Shown: piece by piece, positions 10,201-17,000 of the stretch
How positions within the stretch are numbered: position 1 is the stretch's first letter
How the letters are laid out: every line of letters begins with the position of its first letter
Source: a virus
Direction: 5' to 3' (one strand)
Length of the DNA: 20,582 bases
Virus record (IMG/VR): IMGVR_UViG_3300025141_000982
Coordinates: 1 to 20,582 of that record
Translations under genes and position numbers: made by a program
Notes under the pieces: generated by a model
Told to the model about the DNA's origin: nothing
The model's input: the letters and a program-made list of their open reading frames with translations, nothing else
Databases searched by the model: none

Positions 10201-10352
10201 AAGTCTATCTGGGGGATAAACTGTTCCTGTTTTTGTTTTATGGCTCGGACATTTCTTTCTGATTCGACGGTCTTGAATGCGTCTTTTGTGTCGGTGTCAG
10301 AAAGATAATTTCTTGAGGCATCAGCCGAATTGAAAAAATCTTTAATACTCAT
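1224..10352 (-). CDS. Giant multidomain virion (baseplate/tail-fibre) protein, 3042 aa, with LamG-like domain and gpI/gp7-like segment
   Basis: A single uninterrupted 9.1-kb frame, ATG at 10352 and TAA at 1226-1224. Layout: residues 1-120 polar with FIPQIDFSQPENF and YPYDGSDAE; about 198-425 a LamG/concanavalin-like fold (TVEFWLKKP, LYVNG, SGSLDEFRFWKV, GVYYKFNEG); 483-620 a segment resembling P2 gpI / T4 gp7-type wedge proteins (VPAWVLEEEEE, then FKSKGTERSVRNIF); then a very long Ser/Gly/Tyr/Asn-rich region with distinct blocks such as AKRPVNIRNI (near 1467), YSNSDFM (near 2200), IKSGIAVDYP (near 2290), FTMYSRPTAFGP (near 2505), PPYYNGEAW (near 2550) and PRGMWHQFG (near 2718); about 2875-2990 a block starting YVLPPQFDF and including WMVFKVKQR; and a charged tail of about 27 residues. 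From memory these blocks recur in unannotated giant proteins of marine phages. Its position after gp25- and gp6-like genes suggests a baseplate-wedge protein extended with receptor-facing domains. The start overlaps the upstream gene by 11 bases and has only a weak AGAAG, so translational coupling is likely. No intein, frameshift or internal stop is seen. Confidence 0.75.
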   Translation of the reverse strand: MSIKDFFNSADASRNYLSDTDTKDAFKTVESERNVRAIKQKQEQFIPQIDFSQPENFAKYGSAYLYYKSAIEYIHDYYPYDGSDAEINEFFNKLLGVERYIFNNEYPRTNGYAVFSADGWGSQGAFDTGYGLSNTQEYITFYGGPNTSSHETLAQAFSNPNDNKFQHSNLYNESVYAGAGLPSDYGLGTRESNLKSDFNAGVTVEFWLKKPAFGSALTTTKEVVFDMWNSEASASAGYGRMRVELTGSGASPFLITTLSGTAGIYQQSIGSGLTPASLQSFAHYAFAFYNSGSFFVTKLYVNGVLNDTNTAAVTINELNSKGMAGRIGALITASASPAGPIGAPGSGKFSGSLDEFRFWKVRRDSEQISTYYNYHVRGGANSDYSNATLGVYYKFNEGITGDSSIDSTALDYSGRISNGTWIGYGANSRTTASAMVEALAAPAEYLDPIIYSTHSSVSALKTTLLSKGMAHDGNNNNSFVSLVPAWVLEEEEESTSDLRKLTHIAGAYFDKLYLQIRAIPDLKSTNYTTASASPIPFAQHLPQSLGLYMPEIFVDSTVMERFLNRNKDIDFEGDLTETKNLIYLNLYNSLAGIFKSKGTERSVRNIFRCFNLDDRIIKLKTYSDGRGFYLKDNLELVLRANTSVNLNKNGNMAGVVYQKADASNPEALGYISGTYEAGKESRYGMTVEANIIFPAFNGDDTSRDRRFTNISLFGMHEANTASADDTTWFPTDRANFQVSAVRDRLASKNVYFKITSSISPNPFPELTSSLFYDVYDNENWNFSVRLKPDTYPVVDLVTGSSIGSYTLEFRGVNAVKDIIQNSFLLTASIGEATGRKVLRAAKRIYGGARRTNITGSLKDKSDVLLTNMKHWVRYISDKDIDQHLYDIGNAGVSDSFKNFSALDPALSSTDATNLNALALHWNFDNITGSDSSGEFYYIRDLSSGSQELRDNYGWVGGISGHQYTGYGYGFNTDSTGVVNKENINSLKFIDPENPVSSTMIDIYGDQEKVFGTKNIPATFFHAVEKSMYGAISEEMLHFFAGVIDFNNVIGAPVNRYRERYKGLEKLREIFFRKVTTVSNVEKFINYYRWLDDAIAQVIAQVVPASAKFIENSYNIIESHVLERNKYKTPFPTIEFSRRSLEAPVMGVGEKTYNIGTELETPAADIIGAPPVARSRAQPGSFQSSGDAIVDAARRTILNNISLVNNQKDVTLSSVGGITYNRNENLQKILSKPYLLEITRKQNSPATLKGGINFEDNKNIEFTKNALYPAGPVNTDGGVFVPLNVLVAFAEDIEPVKEEYYNNFPNKKIKRFFKTQHGRDWDGGYGPANVKSSFAFPFNVVNSSVTTGYSGKVAANVVSGIDIVNVHNDAYGPDMDTPMQGPFTSYAVGGSQHRHIKLNSGNDNYTNRPEAWKILLGTLTGSGGKIGGLGMAGADYPWPEANAVGVAPYPMTASQKAVFYRDHVAKRPVNIRNILLSTVPPTLGNYAHNYEIVHSVGGYSNPRGFVESPPVLPIQITQAPATSQGRLILDSHRSDSGHFEFIPDYSVGYFTASTNKSIIRSRFSAPGSVEVLGHGYGDIRSNEYSVYNALSYRNLTVRRPYQNISGTVSEATGSGTAGIRVSDIHGNDFGLVAHLQRHSGRFGRDSTLVASPGASINESPAFNKIQRNPRSMIRQNAGGTFYSASQFDNFFVQHQIPRADRQYSWITSSLSPEGHGANLRYYGFAALRGPQAGYYSSSATGYTAYFDFVSGSSVLGKAGTASIYQPTLDLNIYVSEPVDSGGDNNLGENLGSDVGDYYNTDLLDRAGINTAVDLNTQADYFNLLLSKRKGVFGYRAAPINGPVAHPIIRKHRKDNTLTFENNGLKSYTFTPFTERASPISMGINAGQTDIVIKATYGNEKIYFGNEELNDTLLVNPEERTVTPFDQIVKIVRNSSKYSLNWALYSETLFPSRLNEFSAISTKRDGYDNLFWRTSAQGRYDLHKDSILINSYGREVSQSSWPLDEPIDFLTRTTVPVIVPGSPHNELIRSNSAGELQNGYMQVLSGSAVNADRNASTTTAALYARKHMLGGPKTVASPAGPDIPETGSYSGDGFFGNVIDIGAGAAAWEAAAQAGLVIKTGSSFVFQSASSEPWFDTYDDFRSELKRVTRGYAVVPEFRISQHVEDYERYGLKGGRVLDTFEIVGTDANSTTGSFYKDYSNSDFMREFLNIKKKSDLRGAEIRLVCSASIRFNPYKGFYPAQRTIDLVEKFRDSYSSLIMAENSNGDVVNDPPGLSRPLAQALFAPGLLYNTIKSGIAVDYPIVTSPTKFKKEEFYVSAASAGSKRNAWMITATSSVDAQGGYAGGEFWDFRVPFETLIKPEHHINNVKFFDCEPHPSATLDGATASLNGIGSDEIYSKMASNFFAEIANFFLSDGEYTTLKSAIVTDGLRFETGSVYGGRLKFRRSAGGNRVYTYESGASGDNLAYGTYGAKYYNTASSAFESGEFPLPQDPRQAPKSVFKENFTMYSRPTAFGPAISGRPTAASASNSFVTGSCPLDSLSGFNWAYTPPYYNGEAWVDFVFAPTAGTAYDLERILSEIKTEYWRVDPGVATPPGSVPTDSNSQFVNTQLIATYSRNSGTLDYGTNILENLIYEGKNINQNAMQAKASINLFGIERVRRSRRDRFGNEILSENESVGQRWVIQPKFETPMLNFNDSGAHPISSASSTLTLPTGYGSGSVPRGMWHQFGIIEPDPGKGVFVEIGEIPNDWLKYHYSVLRSPSIYNLQNTSGGDAVHQTMKPLTDIVKFEGGNSRKKLGKLADSMTIREAIVAIPYKMSVGGEDSSNQNLNSQRKMFFGIDRNIIDASLSTKIDSRKGDSLSYAGASIRKLIRKMKKYVLPPQFDFINRQEIDPMAMYIFEFKYTFDRDDLSYIWQNVAPRNYKKITKTSQSITHLLDDNQLLTEEDVLGDDTRWMVFKVKQRSQAQYRDKIFPQAGGSSRPKDIFDSRKVQENYPVEFNWPYDYVSFVESVKFEAEILYKEDRKKDSRREGEDRPARPRPEERE
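8490..8906 (-). other. Putative P2 gpI / T4 gp7-like baseplate-wedge segment within the 3042-aa protein
   Basis: Residues of about 483-620 read VPAWVLEEEEE, then a helical stretch (LTHIAGAYFDKLYLQIRAI), then a hydrophobic block (LPQSLGLYMPEIF), then helices ending LYNSLAGIFKSKGTERSVRNIF. Known P2 gpI-type tail proteins (the TIGR02242 type) share this order: an N-terminal P-x-(W/L) with acidic residues, paired helices, a 'LG' block, and a terminal Y-(R/K)-x-KGT followed by basic and Leu/Ile residues. The spacing here, about 110 residues from Trp486 to Lys597, fits such a module. Gene order supports it, since gpI follows gp25- and gp6/J-type genes in many contractile tails. The assignment is inference from pattern and order and needs a profile comparison. 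Confidence 0.5.
9080..9760 (-). other. LamG/concanavalin A-like domain within the 3042-aa protein
   Basis: Residues of about 198-425 show the usual sequence of a Laminin_G_3-type jelly roll: an opening strand VTVEFWLKK; a middle block with FAHYAFAFYNSG followed by KLYVNGVLNDT, the typical 'observed value, then artificial ligand-loop asparagine' region; then FSGSLDEFRFWKVRRDSEQI; and a closing GVYYKFNEG ... ALDYSGRISNGTW. In phages and bacterial adhesins such domains bind glycans or act as structural decorations. Here the domain would lie near the N-terminus of a giant wedge or fibre protein. The limits are approximate, and the specific fold is assigned from pattern, not from a profile search. 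Confidence 0.7.
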
Positions 10353-11862
10353 AATCTTCTACTCTAAATTTGAACACTTTGGATTGCTCGGACCAGGATT
10401 TTAAATCATTATCATAGAAGGCAAATTTGAAGGCATATTCGTAACCAGACTCGAGATTCGCCATATCAAAATCAAAATAATTGCCAGAAACATCGTAAGA
10501 CATCATGGTATGAAGATCTGAGCCGGTTCCATATGGAATAGCATTATAAGCATCGATAGTCCTGTAAACCGTGTAGGAAGCACTGGAAATTGAAGTGCTA
10601 TCGGGGTGTGCGTCAGCTACGGTGTAGATTGTTGGGCTCCAGTACTTATTCCTCGTATAAAGATTAAATCTTGCAATTTCATCGGCCCGATAACTATTTC
10701 TGAGATTCGTTATGTTCAAATAGTAAGTAGGCTTGGAAACGGTTTGTGCAGCGCTTAAAGTTTCAGGGATTATCGAGCCCGTCGCATACTCGGTGGCGCC
10801 CGAATGCCATACATCAAACAGCTTTGTAAGTGGCGTGGACGACGCTGTAGTTGCCACAGAGGCAGAATAAATCCCCGTTGATACCCAGCCACCGGTAATA
10901 TTTGTATTGCCGTCATAAAGAATAAGCTTTGAGCCGCTTGGCGTAGAATTGTTGCTCGAGCCGGAATAAAGACTCAAAAGAATCTCCCCAGTACTAGGGC
11001 CAGGAATGTCCACCAGCCGCCCACGAATATAATTATAAAGATAGATTGTATTTAGATTGTCGGCGGCGGGAGCTAGAGAACTACTGTAATAAAAATTCCC
11101 CCTATCATCCTTAATCGTGCTGTCCCACCTCGCCTCTATAACGGGCGCCTTAAAAAAATATTGCGAGCCGCTGGCGAAAAAGCGTTTTGTAAAGTAAGAA
11201 GTCGTAGAGCCGCTCGGGTTATGAATGATCGCTCCAGCATCCTGCCCGGTAGAACTTGAATGATAAGCCTCATAAGAGGACGATAGCCTAATTCCAACGC
11301 CATAATTTACTTGGGTGCCGTCCATCCACATCTCAACTAATTGAGAAATGTCAATGCTTATATCTTCTAAGCCGGTCGAAAAATCTTGAGAGTAGTGGTA
11401 TCCCGAAGATGTTATGTAATCCCCCCCGACACTAGTCCAAGCTGCCGTATTGGAAGCAGACATCCAATTGACACCCTCATTGCCAGCCGTCTCATCTTTA
11501 TAATTCTCTAAATCGAGGCCAATGCCCTCCTGCCACGATCTGGAAACTGCTGAAACCGCCAAGGTGAAGCTTCTCGGCACTGTCTTAGAATGTACCGCGT
11601 TAAACACCCTCAGATAAAAACTAACACTGCCGCTAGCGGGAATGGATCCGGCAGCCCTATCAATCGTTATATCTGCAACTGGGAATTTCATTAAAAATCG
11701 AGACAACTCCTGAGAGCCCGTGGATTCTCTGCCATAAATCGAAAATACTTCGACTATATCTGCCAAGCCGGTATTTGAACCGGTGCCTCGAGCTGTCAAA
11801 TTTGATTTATATGCATTCACTATGGTCGCATCCATGGCGGCGCCGTAACGCTTAATGGCCAT
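10342..11862 (-). CDS. DNRLRE-like beta-rich virion protein, 506 aa
   Basis: Complete gene, ATG at 11862 and TAA at 10344-10342. The start shares one base with the stop of the gp6-like gene (TAATG) and is preceded by AAGGGGAG at 11879-11872, nine bases away, which overlaps the last codons of that gene. Residues of about 10-195 match the DNRLRE pattern known from bacterial surface and phage fibre proteins: an opening 'Ala-x-Asp-Ala-x-Ile/Val' type strand (MDATIVNAY), an ELSRFLMKFPV strand near 55, a SRSWQEGIG block near 108, and ISIDISQLVEMWMDG followed by NYGVGI near 166-185. The remainder is rich in Ser, Thr, Gly and Tyr and ends in a likely fibronectin-like strand set (GYEYAFKFAFYDND, KFRVEDYEY). 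No signal peptide is seen, as expected for a virion component. Such domains are structural or adhesive; here it probably decorates the baseplate or links fibres. It is unusual that it separates the gp6-like gene from the gpI-containing giant gene. Confidence 0.65.
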   Translation of the reverse strand: MAIKRYGAAMDATIVNAYKSNLTARGTGSNTGLADIVEVFSIYGRESTGSQELSRFLMKFPVADITIDRAAGSIPASGSVSFYLRVFNAVHSKTVPRSFTLAVSAVSRSWQEGIGLDLENYKDETAGNEGVNWMSASNTAAWTSVGGDYITSSGYHYSQDFSTGLEDISIDISQLVEMWMDGTQVNYGVGIRLSSSYEAYHSSSTGQDAGAIIHNPSGSTTSYFTKRFFASGSQYFFKAPVIEARWDSTIKDDRGNFYYSSSLAPAADNLNTIYLYNYIRGRLVDIPGPSTGEILLSLYSGSSNNSTPSGSKLILYDGNTNITGGWVSTGIYSASVATTASSTPLTKLFDVWHSGATEYATGSIIPETLSAAQTVSKPTYYLNITNLRNSYRADEIARFNLYTRNKYWSPTIYTVADAHPDSTSISSASYTVYRTIDAYNAIPYGTGSDLHTMMSYDVSGNYFDFDMANLESGYEYAFKFAFYDNDLKSWSEQSKVFKFRVEDYEY

Positions 11863-13655
11863 TATCTAATTCTCCCCTTGATGTCTATTTGTGCAAACTT
11901 TAGCTCCGCGACTGCATTTTTTGGAATAATCACGTAATCTCCTGCGGGAGATAGATTTCTATTAATGTTGAACTTTACTCCAGAGTAATTGCCGGCGCTC
12001 TTACCCGTAACCCTAACACTAACTACATCCATCACGCCCCGAACTTTTGAAAGTTCTTTATATATTTCAGAAATGGATATCGGCTCACCGATATAAAAAT
12101 GAGTCTTGTATTTGGTTTGCAATTGGCGCACACACGCGTCGATTAGCTCAAACTTATCCGCACCAGAAGTTGGAGACACTACAAATTCTATACCAAAATT
12201 AATTACAAAAGCATCGATAATATCGATTGTATCGTTAATCATCCGATAATGATTGAGCCAAGTTTTCAGATTGTTCTTAATGGCGCTATTAGCTGTCACC
12301 AATTTATTAAATTTATTTTCGGAAATAATATACAGATTTAGATTTCGTCTAGAGGAATTCGGATCTTTCTGGGCGGAACATCTTTTTATTGAGCCAAACT
12401 TTGCTGGCATTCTATACGCTATGTTTTCATAGTCAGATTGGGTGACTGCTCTATTCTGGGTTGGAAAAGTATCAAAAATCCTTCTTTTGATCTCACTAGT
12501 CGTTGCATTCGTAACATTTCCAACTATTGGCTCTTCATTGCTAACTTCCACGGAGCCGACTATAGTAGATATTGTAGAACTGTTCAGGCTCTGTCTATCT
12601 TCAAATTCCAATATGGGATTAGAAGCCTTATTTAAGCTGCCCACCGCCAAATTAGAATTAAGCGGCGAGCTATTTCTGTAACTAATGGCCAAAGTGGTAT
12701 TCGATGGAACTATTCCATAACTTTCAGTTTTCGACAGTCTGGTCGGGTCAAAAGTCGTATCAGTGACATAATCTTTTCCAAATATGTCCATCGCTACCGA
12801 TGTTGGATCTGCCACAACATTGGATTCGCTCGGGTTCCCACTTCCAAACTGCAGTATTGTGGAGGAGCGCGTTCTCTCGACTACAAATTTTCTTGAAACA
12901 AGATAAGGCTTCAAAATGGAGGGGACATTGTCATTTCTATAATTCCTATTCGACACCTCTTTGAAAACGATATCCTGCGCGAGATAATCCACTTCAAAAT
13001 ATTCATTCCCGTCAGAATCAGTGACTGAGATAATCTCGGCCATGTTCGAATTGTTTATTTCCACCCTTTTGAATCTCTCATAGGCTCCCACAATAATAGT
13101 TTCGCGACTGAAATATCCTGAAACTACCTGTCCGTACGCCTTGATGGCATAAAAAGTAGGAGCACCAGTTGCGGCATCAGTTCGTGCAGCCACTATTGGA
13201 TTTTCAGGAGAATTAAAATCTACATTTTCTGTCAAAACAAAATTTAGGCCACTGTCAGATGTAAAGCGTGAAGAGCGCTTCATAATCGGGATATATCTCC
13301 TATCCGGGCCAATACCAGTAGCAGAAGCCGGAACCAAGACATAAATAGCAGCCTTGCCGTATGTCGAGGGTCGGCCAGTATATTTATATCCCAGCGCTCT
13401 ACCGTGTCTAAGTACGTTGTCATATTGATAGGCGGTGTCAAGAAAGGCTTCATTTACATTATAATCCAAGTAAAAAGAAAGCTGATCCCCGACGTAAGCA
13501 ACCATATCTGTCATTATGGCCGCGAATGAACCCTCGCTAAAATCTTGAAAAGTATCTGGGTAAAATCTTTCTGCGATTTGCAGCAGATCTCCACGGATGG
13601 TGTTAAACTCTCTATGAGTATAGTCTATTGGCAGTATCTTTTTCTGATCAGACAT
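11862..13655 (-). CDS. Baseplate wedge protein, T4 gp6 / P2 gpJ family, 597 aa
   Basis: Complete gene, ATG at 13655 and TAA at 11864-11862. GAGGGA at 13666-13661, five bases upstream, supports the start, and the gene begins 14 bases after the gp25-like stop. The N-terminal region (about residues 10-100) carries the recognisable wedge motif: REFNTIRGDLLQIAE, then FSEGSFAAIMTDMVAYVGDQ, then FYLDYNVNEAFLDTA, then GYKYTGRPS. The C-terminal half has the J-like core: a FPTQNRAVTQSDYENIA segment near 395-410 (the conserved 'R-A-V-T-x-x-D-Y' element), the strand NFGIEFVV near 485, YIGEPISISEIYKEL near 520, and VRGVMDVVSVRV near 541. In contractile tails this protein forms the dimeric wedge core that clamps gp7-like protein and joins the gp25-like subunit, making the iris that triggers sheath contraction. 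The length is close to T4 gp6 (660 residues) and about twice that of P2 J. It acts in the virion and is assembled in the infected cell. Confidence 0.92.
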   Translation of the reverse strand: MSDQKKILPIDYTHREFNTIRGDLLQIAERFYPDTFQDFSEGSFAAIMTDMVAYVGDQLSFYLDYNVNEAFLDTAYQYDNVLRHGRALGYKYTGRPSTYGKAAIYVLVPASATGIGPDRRYIPIMKRSSRFTSDSGLNFVLTENVDFNSPENPIVAARTDAATGAPTFYAIKAYGQVVSGYFSRETIIVGAYERFKRVEINNSNMAEIISVTDSDGNEYFEVDYLAQDIVFKEVSNRNYRNDNVPSILKPYLVSRKFVVERTRSSTILQFGSGNPSESNVVADPTSVAMDIFGKDYVTDTTFDPTRLSKTESYGIVPSNTTLAISYRNSSPLNSNLAVGSLNKASNPILEFEDRQSLNSSTISTIVGSVEVSNEEPIVGNVTNATTSEIKRRIFDTFPTQNRAVTQSDYENIAYRMPAKFGSIKRCSAQKDPNSSRRNLNLYIISENKFNKLVTANSAIKNNLKTWLNHYRMINDTIDIIDAFVINFGIEFVVSPTSGADKFELIDACVRQLQTKYKTHFYIGEPISISEIYKELSKVRGVMDVVSVRVTGKSAGNYSGVKFNINRNLSPAGDYVIIPKNAVAELKFAQIDIKGRIR

Positions 13656-13669
13656 ATTTGTCCCTCATT

Positions 13670-14038
13670 TTAAATAGTAAACTCAAGTAAATCATCAATG
13701 CCTATTCTCGGTATCGCGTACATAACAGCGATACCTAGCTTATTTCTATCAATATTTTTATCACTGAAGCCAACTTTTCTTATTTCAACAAACGGCAGGT
13801 ACACAGAAGCCTGCTCTCTTATTCGGTTTTCGATTTCCCCGTAGATATTTTCGCCATAATTAGAGAACAAAAACCGAGAAATACCCACGCCATATTGTGG
13901 ATTCATAACCCGCTCGCCAGGATTAGTCAAAATTAGCATTTTTAAATTTTGCTTAATCATTGTTTCGAAATCCTTTATAAGAGAGAATCCGTCCCCAGAA
14001 TCAATACTTAGCGGTAATCTTACACCCAGACCGGCCAT
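13670..14038 (-). CDS. gp25-like baseplate wedge subunit (GPW/gp25 family), 122 aa
   Basis: Complete gene, ATG at 14038 and TAA at 13672-13670, encoding 122 residues, the usual family size. The core motif is clear: FETMIKQNLKMLILTNPGER, then VMNPQYGVGISRFLF, then IENRIREQASVYLPFVEI. The 'T-x-P-G-E-R ... P-x-(F/Y)-G' element and the following amphipathic helix are diagnostic of T4 gp25, P2 gpW and Afp9-type proteins. Despite old 'lysozyme' labels for this family, it is a structural subunit that nucleates sheath assembly on the baseplate wedge. Only the first ten or so residues differ from the core. It has the strongest Shine-Dalgarno of the window (AAGGAGGA, seven-base spacing), fitting a subunit needed in several copies per particle. 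An ATG four bases further upstream is out of frame and soon stopped. Confidence 0.93.
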   Translation of the reverse strand: MAGLGVRLPLSIDSGDGFSLIKDFETMIKQNLKMLILTNPGERVMNPQYGVGISRFLFSNYGENIYGEIENRIREQASVYLPFVEIRKVGFSDKNIDRNKLGIAVMYAIPRIGIDDLLEFTI

Positions 14039-14044
14039 ACATTA

Positions 14045-14052
14045 TCCTCCTT
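14045..14052 (-). promoter_or_regulatory. Strong Shine-Dalgarno of the gp25-like gene
   Basis: AAGGAGGA lies seven bases before the ATG at 14038. It is nearly a full match to the 3' end of bacterial 16S rRNA and the best ribosome binding site among the genes of this window. It fixes the start of the gp25-like gene and is one of only two sites here placed outside any coding frame. Confidence 0.85.
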
Positions 14053-14071
14053 TATAGGTAAATACTATAAA
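14051..14071 (-). repeat. 7-bp inverted repeat abutting the gp25-like ribosome binding site
   Basis: In the 36-base gap, TTTATAG and CTATAAA form a perfect 7-bp inverted repeat around a 7-base loop (arms 14071-14065 and 14057-14051 on the minus strand). The downstream arm runs directly into the Shine-Dalgarno, sharing its first A residues. The stem is nearly all A-T and has no U-run after it in the reading direction, so it is not a convincing terminator. It could be an mRNA processing site, a weak translational modulator or chance. Confidence 0.55.
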
Positions 14072-14074
14072 TTG

Positions 14075-17000
14075 CTATTTTTCGCACAATTCGTTATTGG
14101 CATCAAGCGGATTAGTTCTCAGCCGCCGGCGCTGCCACCACGGAACGAACTGTCTGCCGGGCGCTGGCCTAATCGCCTCTCTGAGTCTCTTTAGGAAAAT
14201 TTCCCCGGGGCCGCCGGCTGCTTTCGCTATGTCGGATGGTGTAAAATCTCGAGAGTTATAATAAGCCTTAAACAACTTCTTTATTCTCAGCGTCGAATTT
14301 TTCAATATTTGCTGGTCCCAATTATCCCATTCTCTTACACCCAAGCCTCCCTTTCTATCTTTTAGCGAAGCCCAGGCCCCATCGGGCCCAATGGTTTCCA
14401 ATTCTGCGCTAATCGTTCCATCATCGTTTTGTGTAATATCCGCAAAAATCCCTGGCTTAGAAACCTCGTCAAAACGAATATCTCTCTGGAATGTCTCGCC
14501 ATCATCAACAGTTAACTCTCCTATAGACGGCAACATCGCCATGTCATTATATATGGCCACGATCGATACGAGCTTCGGCATCGGCAAAATATATCGCGTG
14601 ATAAGTCTAAAAATATTATCATTTTTTAGATGGTTGATGAGGCATAGTAACAATTTTCCATCTCGCTCCAAACCTACAAATTTATTCAGTTCAAGGTCGA
14701 GAGCATCTATTTCAGAAAAGGCCACCTCGTATTTTGAACCGCCAACCGCGATAGAAAGAACTAAGCCGTATCTAACTCCCAACTCTCCTTCAAGTGTTTT
14801 ATTCCCGCTTTCATCTTCTACCAAACTCATTGTGCCGGGATAAACTTCCGATATGAGCTTTTTTAAATCTTCATTGGAGCCTATTTCTTCAGCGGCCTTA
14901 GAAGAAGTCATGCGCGTGCCATTAATAGAAACATATTTCTCTATAATAAATGGCTTTTCACTGGATGGCCGCTGTGTTGTTCCTATGTCGCCCAGATCTG
15001 TTGCTTCTATGTCGCCCAGATCTGTTTCTATGTCGCCCACATCTCCGAACGGAATAGAAATTATTCCGGCAATCGGTTTTAATACGTCATGCGGCTCTTC
15101 ATCACTGTGATATTCGCCGGCCATGTAAACTATTTCGCCGTCATCTTCATTTTGATGAACGTGATAATGGCCCACATATTCCTCACCAAGACCAAACCCA
15201 CTATTGTCATTATCTTCAGCAATTACAAATTGGTTTCCATTTGTGTAATAGGGCTCAGAAACTTCATCGTTTTTCTCTACTGGCACTGTCGGAAGATCTG
15301 AATAAAATATAGAGAACTTACCATTCGGAAGCAAGGCGTTATTTAGCGTTAACTCTTCGCCTCCGATCGTCATAGTCTCCAAAAAATAGTAACCGAGATC
15401 CTTAACTTCTGGTTCTAATTCAAGGCGTTTCAAGTTTGTTAATAACTTCTTAGACATAAAATTAATTTGTTCTGTAACCAACTCTTTCATGACTAGCTTG
15501 GCGTCCGACTCGGTGAGCCTTACCGCTTCTAAATTCTTTTCTGCCCTATAGCTCTTTAAAGTTTGAAAAAACTCGGCCTCTCCAAGCTTTTTGGCATCCA
15601 CTAAATCATCGCGGTACTGATATTCATACTCCTCTTGCATATCATTTAACCGAAACAGGGCCTGTAAAACTTCTGATGGGGGATCCGGAATATCCCCCGA
15701 ATCTACCCTGTAGCCGTAATACTGGACACACTGCTCTAAAAACCCATACCAAAACTCTTCATCTTTAAAAGTATTGAAGGCTTCCCAGAGCGGCGGCTGT
15801 GCATCCTTGAACTGCTTTTGCATATTCTCAACGATATAGGAGGAGTAAGCTGAGCTATAAACCATGGGGAATCGCGGAGCAAACTTGGCAAACGTCGGGA
15901 GAGATTTAATCATGTGTGCGCTAACATATATTCTAATCGCGGCGGTTATTAGGCCGGCCATGGCTGCCTTCGCAGAGCGGTCCATAATTCTATTATACGG
16001 CAACTCTTTCACACAATCCGGATCCGATTTTAATCTTTCGTCTTCTGGAATATTTGGATAAAGCTGGCCTATCATGTCTTGGATTTCACCAAAATCAACC
16101 AAATCACTAAGTTGGGGTTTACAAGGACTAAGTTCCGGAAACAGAACATCAACCATTCCAAGCCACCCTTCAGCCTTGGCGGGCTTTATATACAGAGGAG
16201 GATTGACATAGTTGCCCCCGAATTTCATAGGATCCAAATATAAAACGCGGTTCTCGCCCTCTCTTTCTTCAGTTTCTACAAGATACTGCATTCTGCTTAT
16301 TCCCAAAACCATATCATCATTTGTAAGTTTGCGGCCGTCGCGCTCAACATCGCTGTATGGAATAAATTCGCCGCCTTCGTTAACACCATAATCAAAGTCT
16401 TCCTGAGTTAGATCATCAAACTTGGCGCCATAGTTCCAGCTAGTCTCGTCGCCGGCCACATCAGCCATTATGCGTCTTAACATTTCTTGCGTGATGTTCT
16501 GCCTTATTTCCTTTAAATCCCGTGTTTCAAGATTGATATCATTGACTCCGTTAAGGATTTCTTTAAAAAGTAGGGTTTGTGGGGTGTACCACTGTAGCCG
16601 ATCCAAATCGAACGTTGAATTGAATATTGGATAGCCCTCCAAAAGCTCTATCATATCTGGATTGTCAAAAAAAGTATCATCAACTGATAGAAACTCGCAT
16701 TTCAAAGAGGTTACAATTTGGTCTTGTCTTTTCGCCTTCCTCGCTTCGCGCGCGCTAGTGGGTTCGCCGCCGGCATCCAAGCCCGGATTAAACAAAGAAT
16801 CTATTGAAACATCAAGATCGGCTCCAAAATTGAACCGTTCTTCTATCAATATTCTGAGATTGTCATCTTTTCTGTTGACTATGGCGCCGCTTTCATTTTC
16901 GGCTAAATCACCAAAATAGCATTTAATATCAAAGCCATATGAATACGGACATTCGCCCGTAGCCTTAAGCCCTTTCGCATTATCCTCAAAGCTCAATGCG

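Noticed and set aside
13381-13388. TATAAATA on the minus strand, identical to the T4 late promoter core
   Set aside because: It lies inside the gp6-like gene and encodes part of the conserved-looking GYKYTG motif; no gene start follows at a sensible distance.
13670-14038. gp25-like protein as a functional lysozyme
   Set aside because: The family's 'lysozyme' label is historical; the sequence shows only the structural GPW/gp25 core and no Glu-Asp-Thr catalytic layout of T4 lysozyme.
14051-14080. The inverted repeat as a rho-independent terminator
   Set aside because: The stem is A-T rich and lacks a U-run in the reading direction. The T-rich stretch is on the opposite side and would only serve plus-strand transcription, for which there are no genes.
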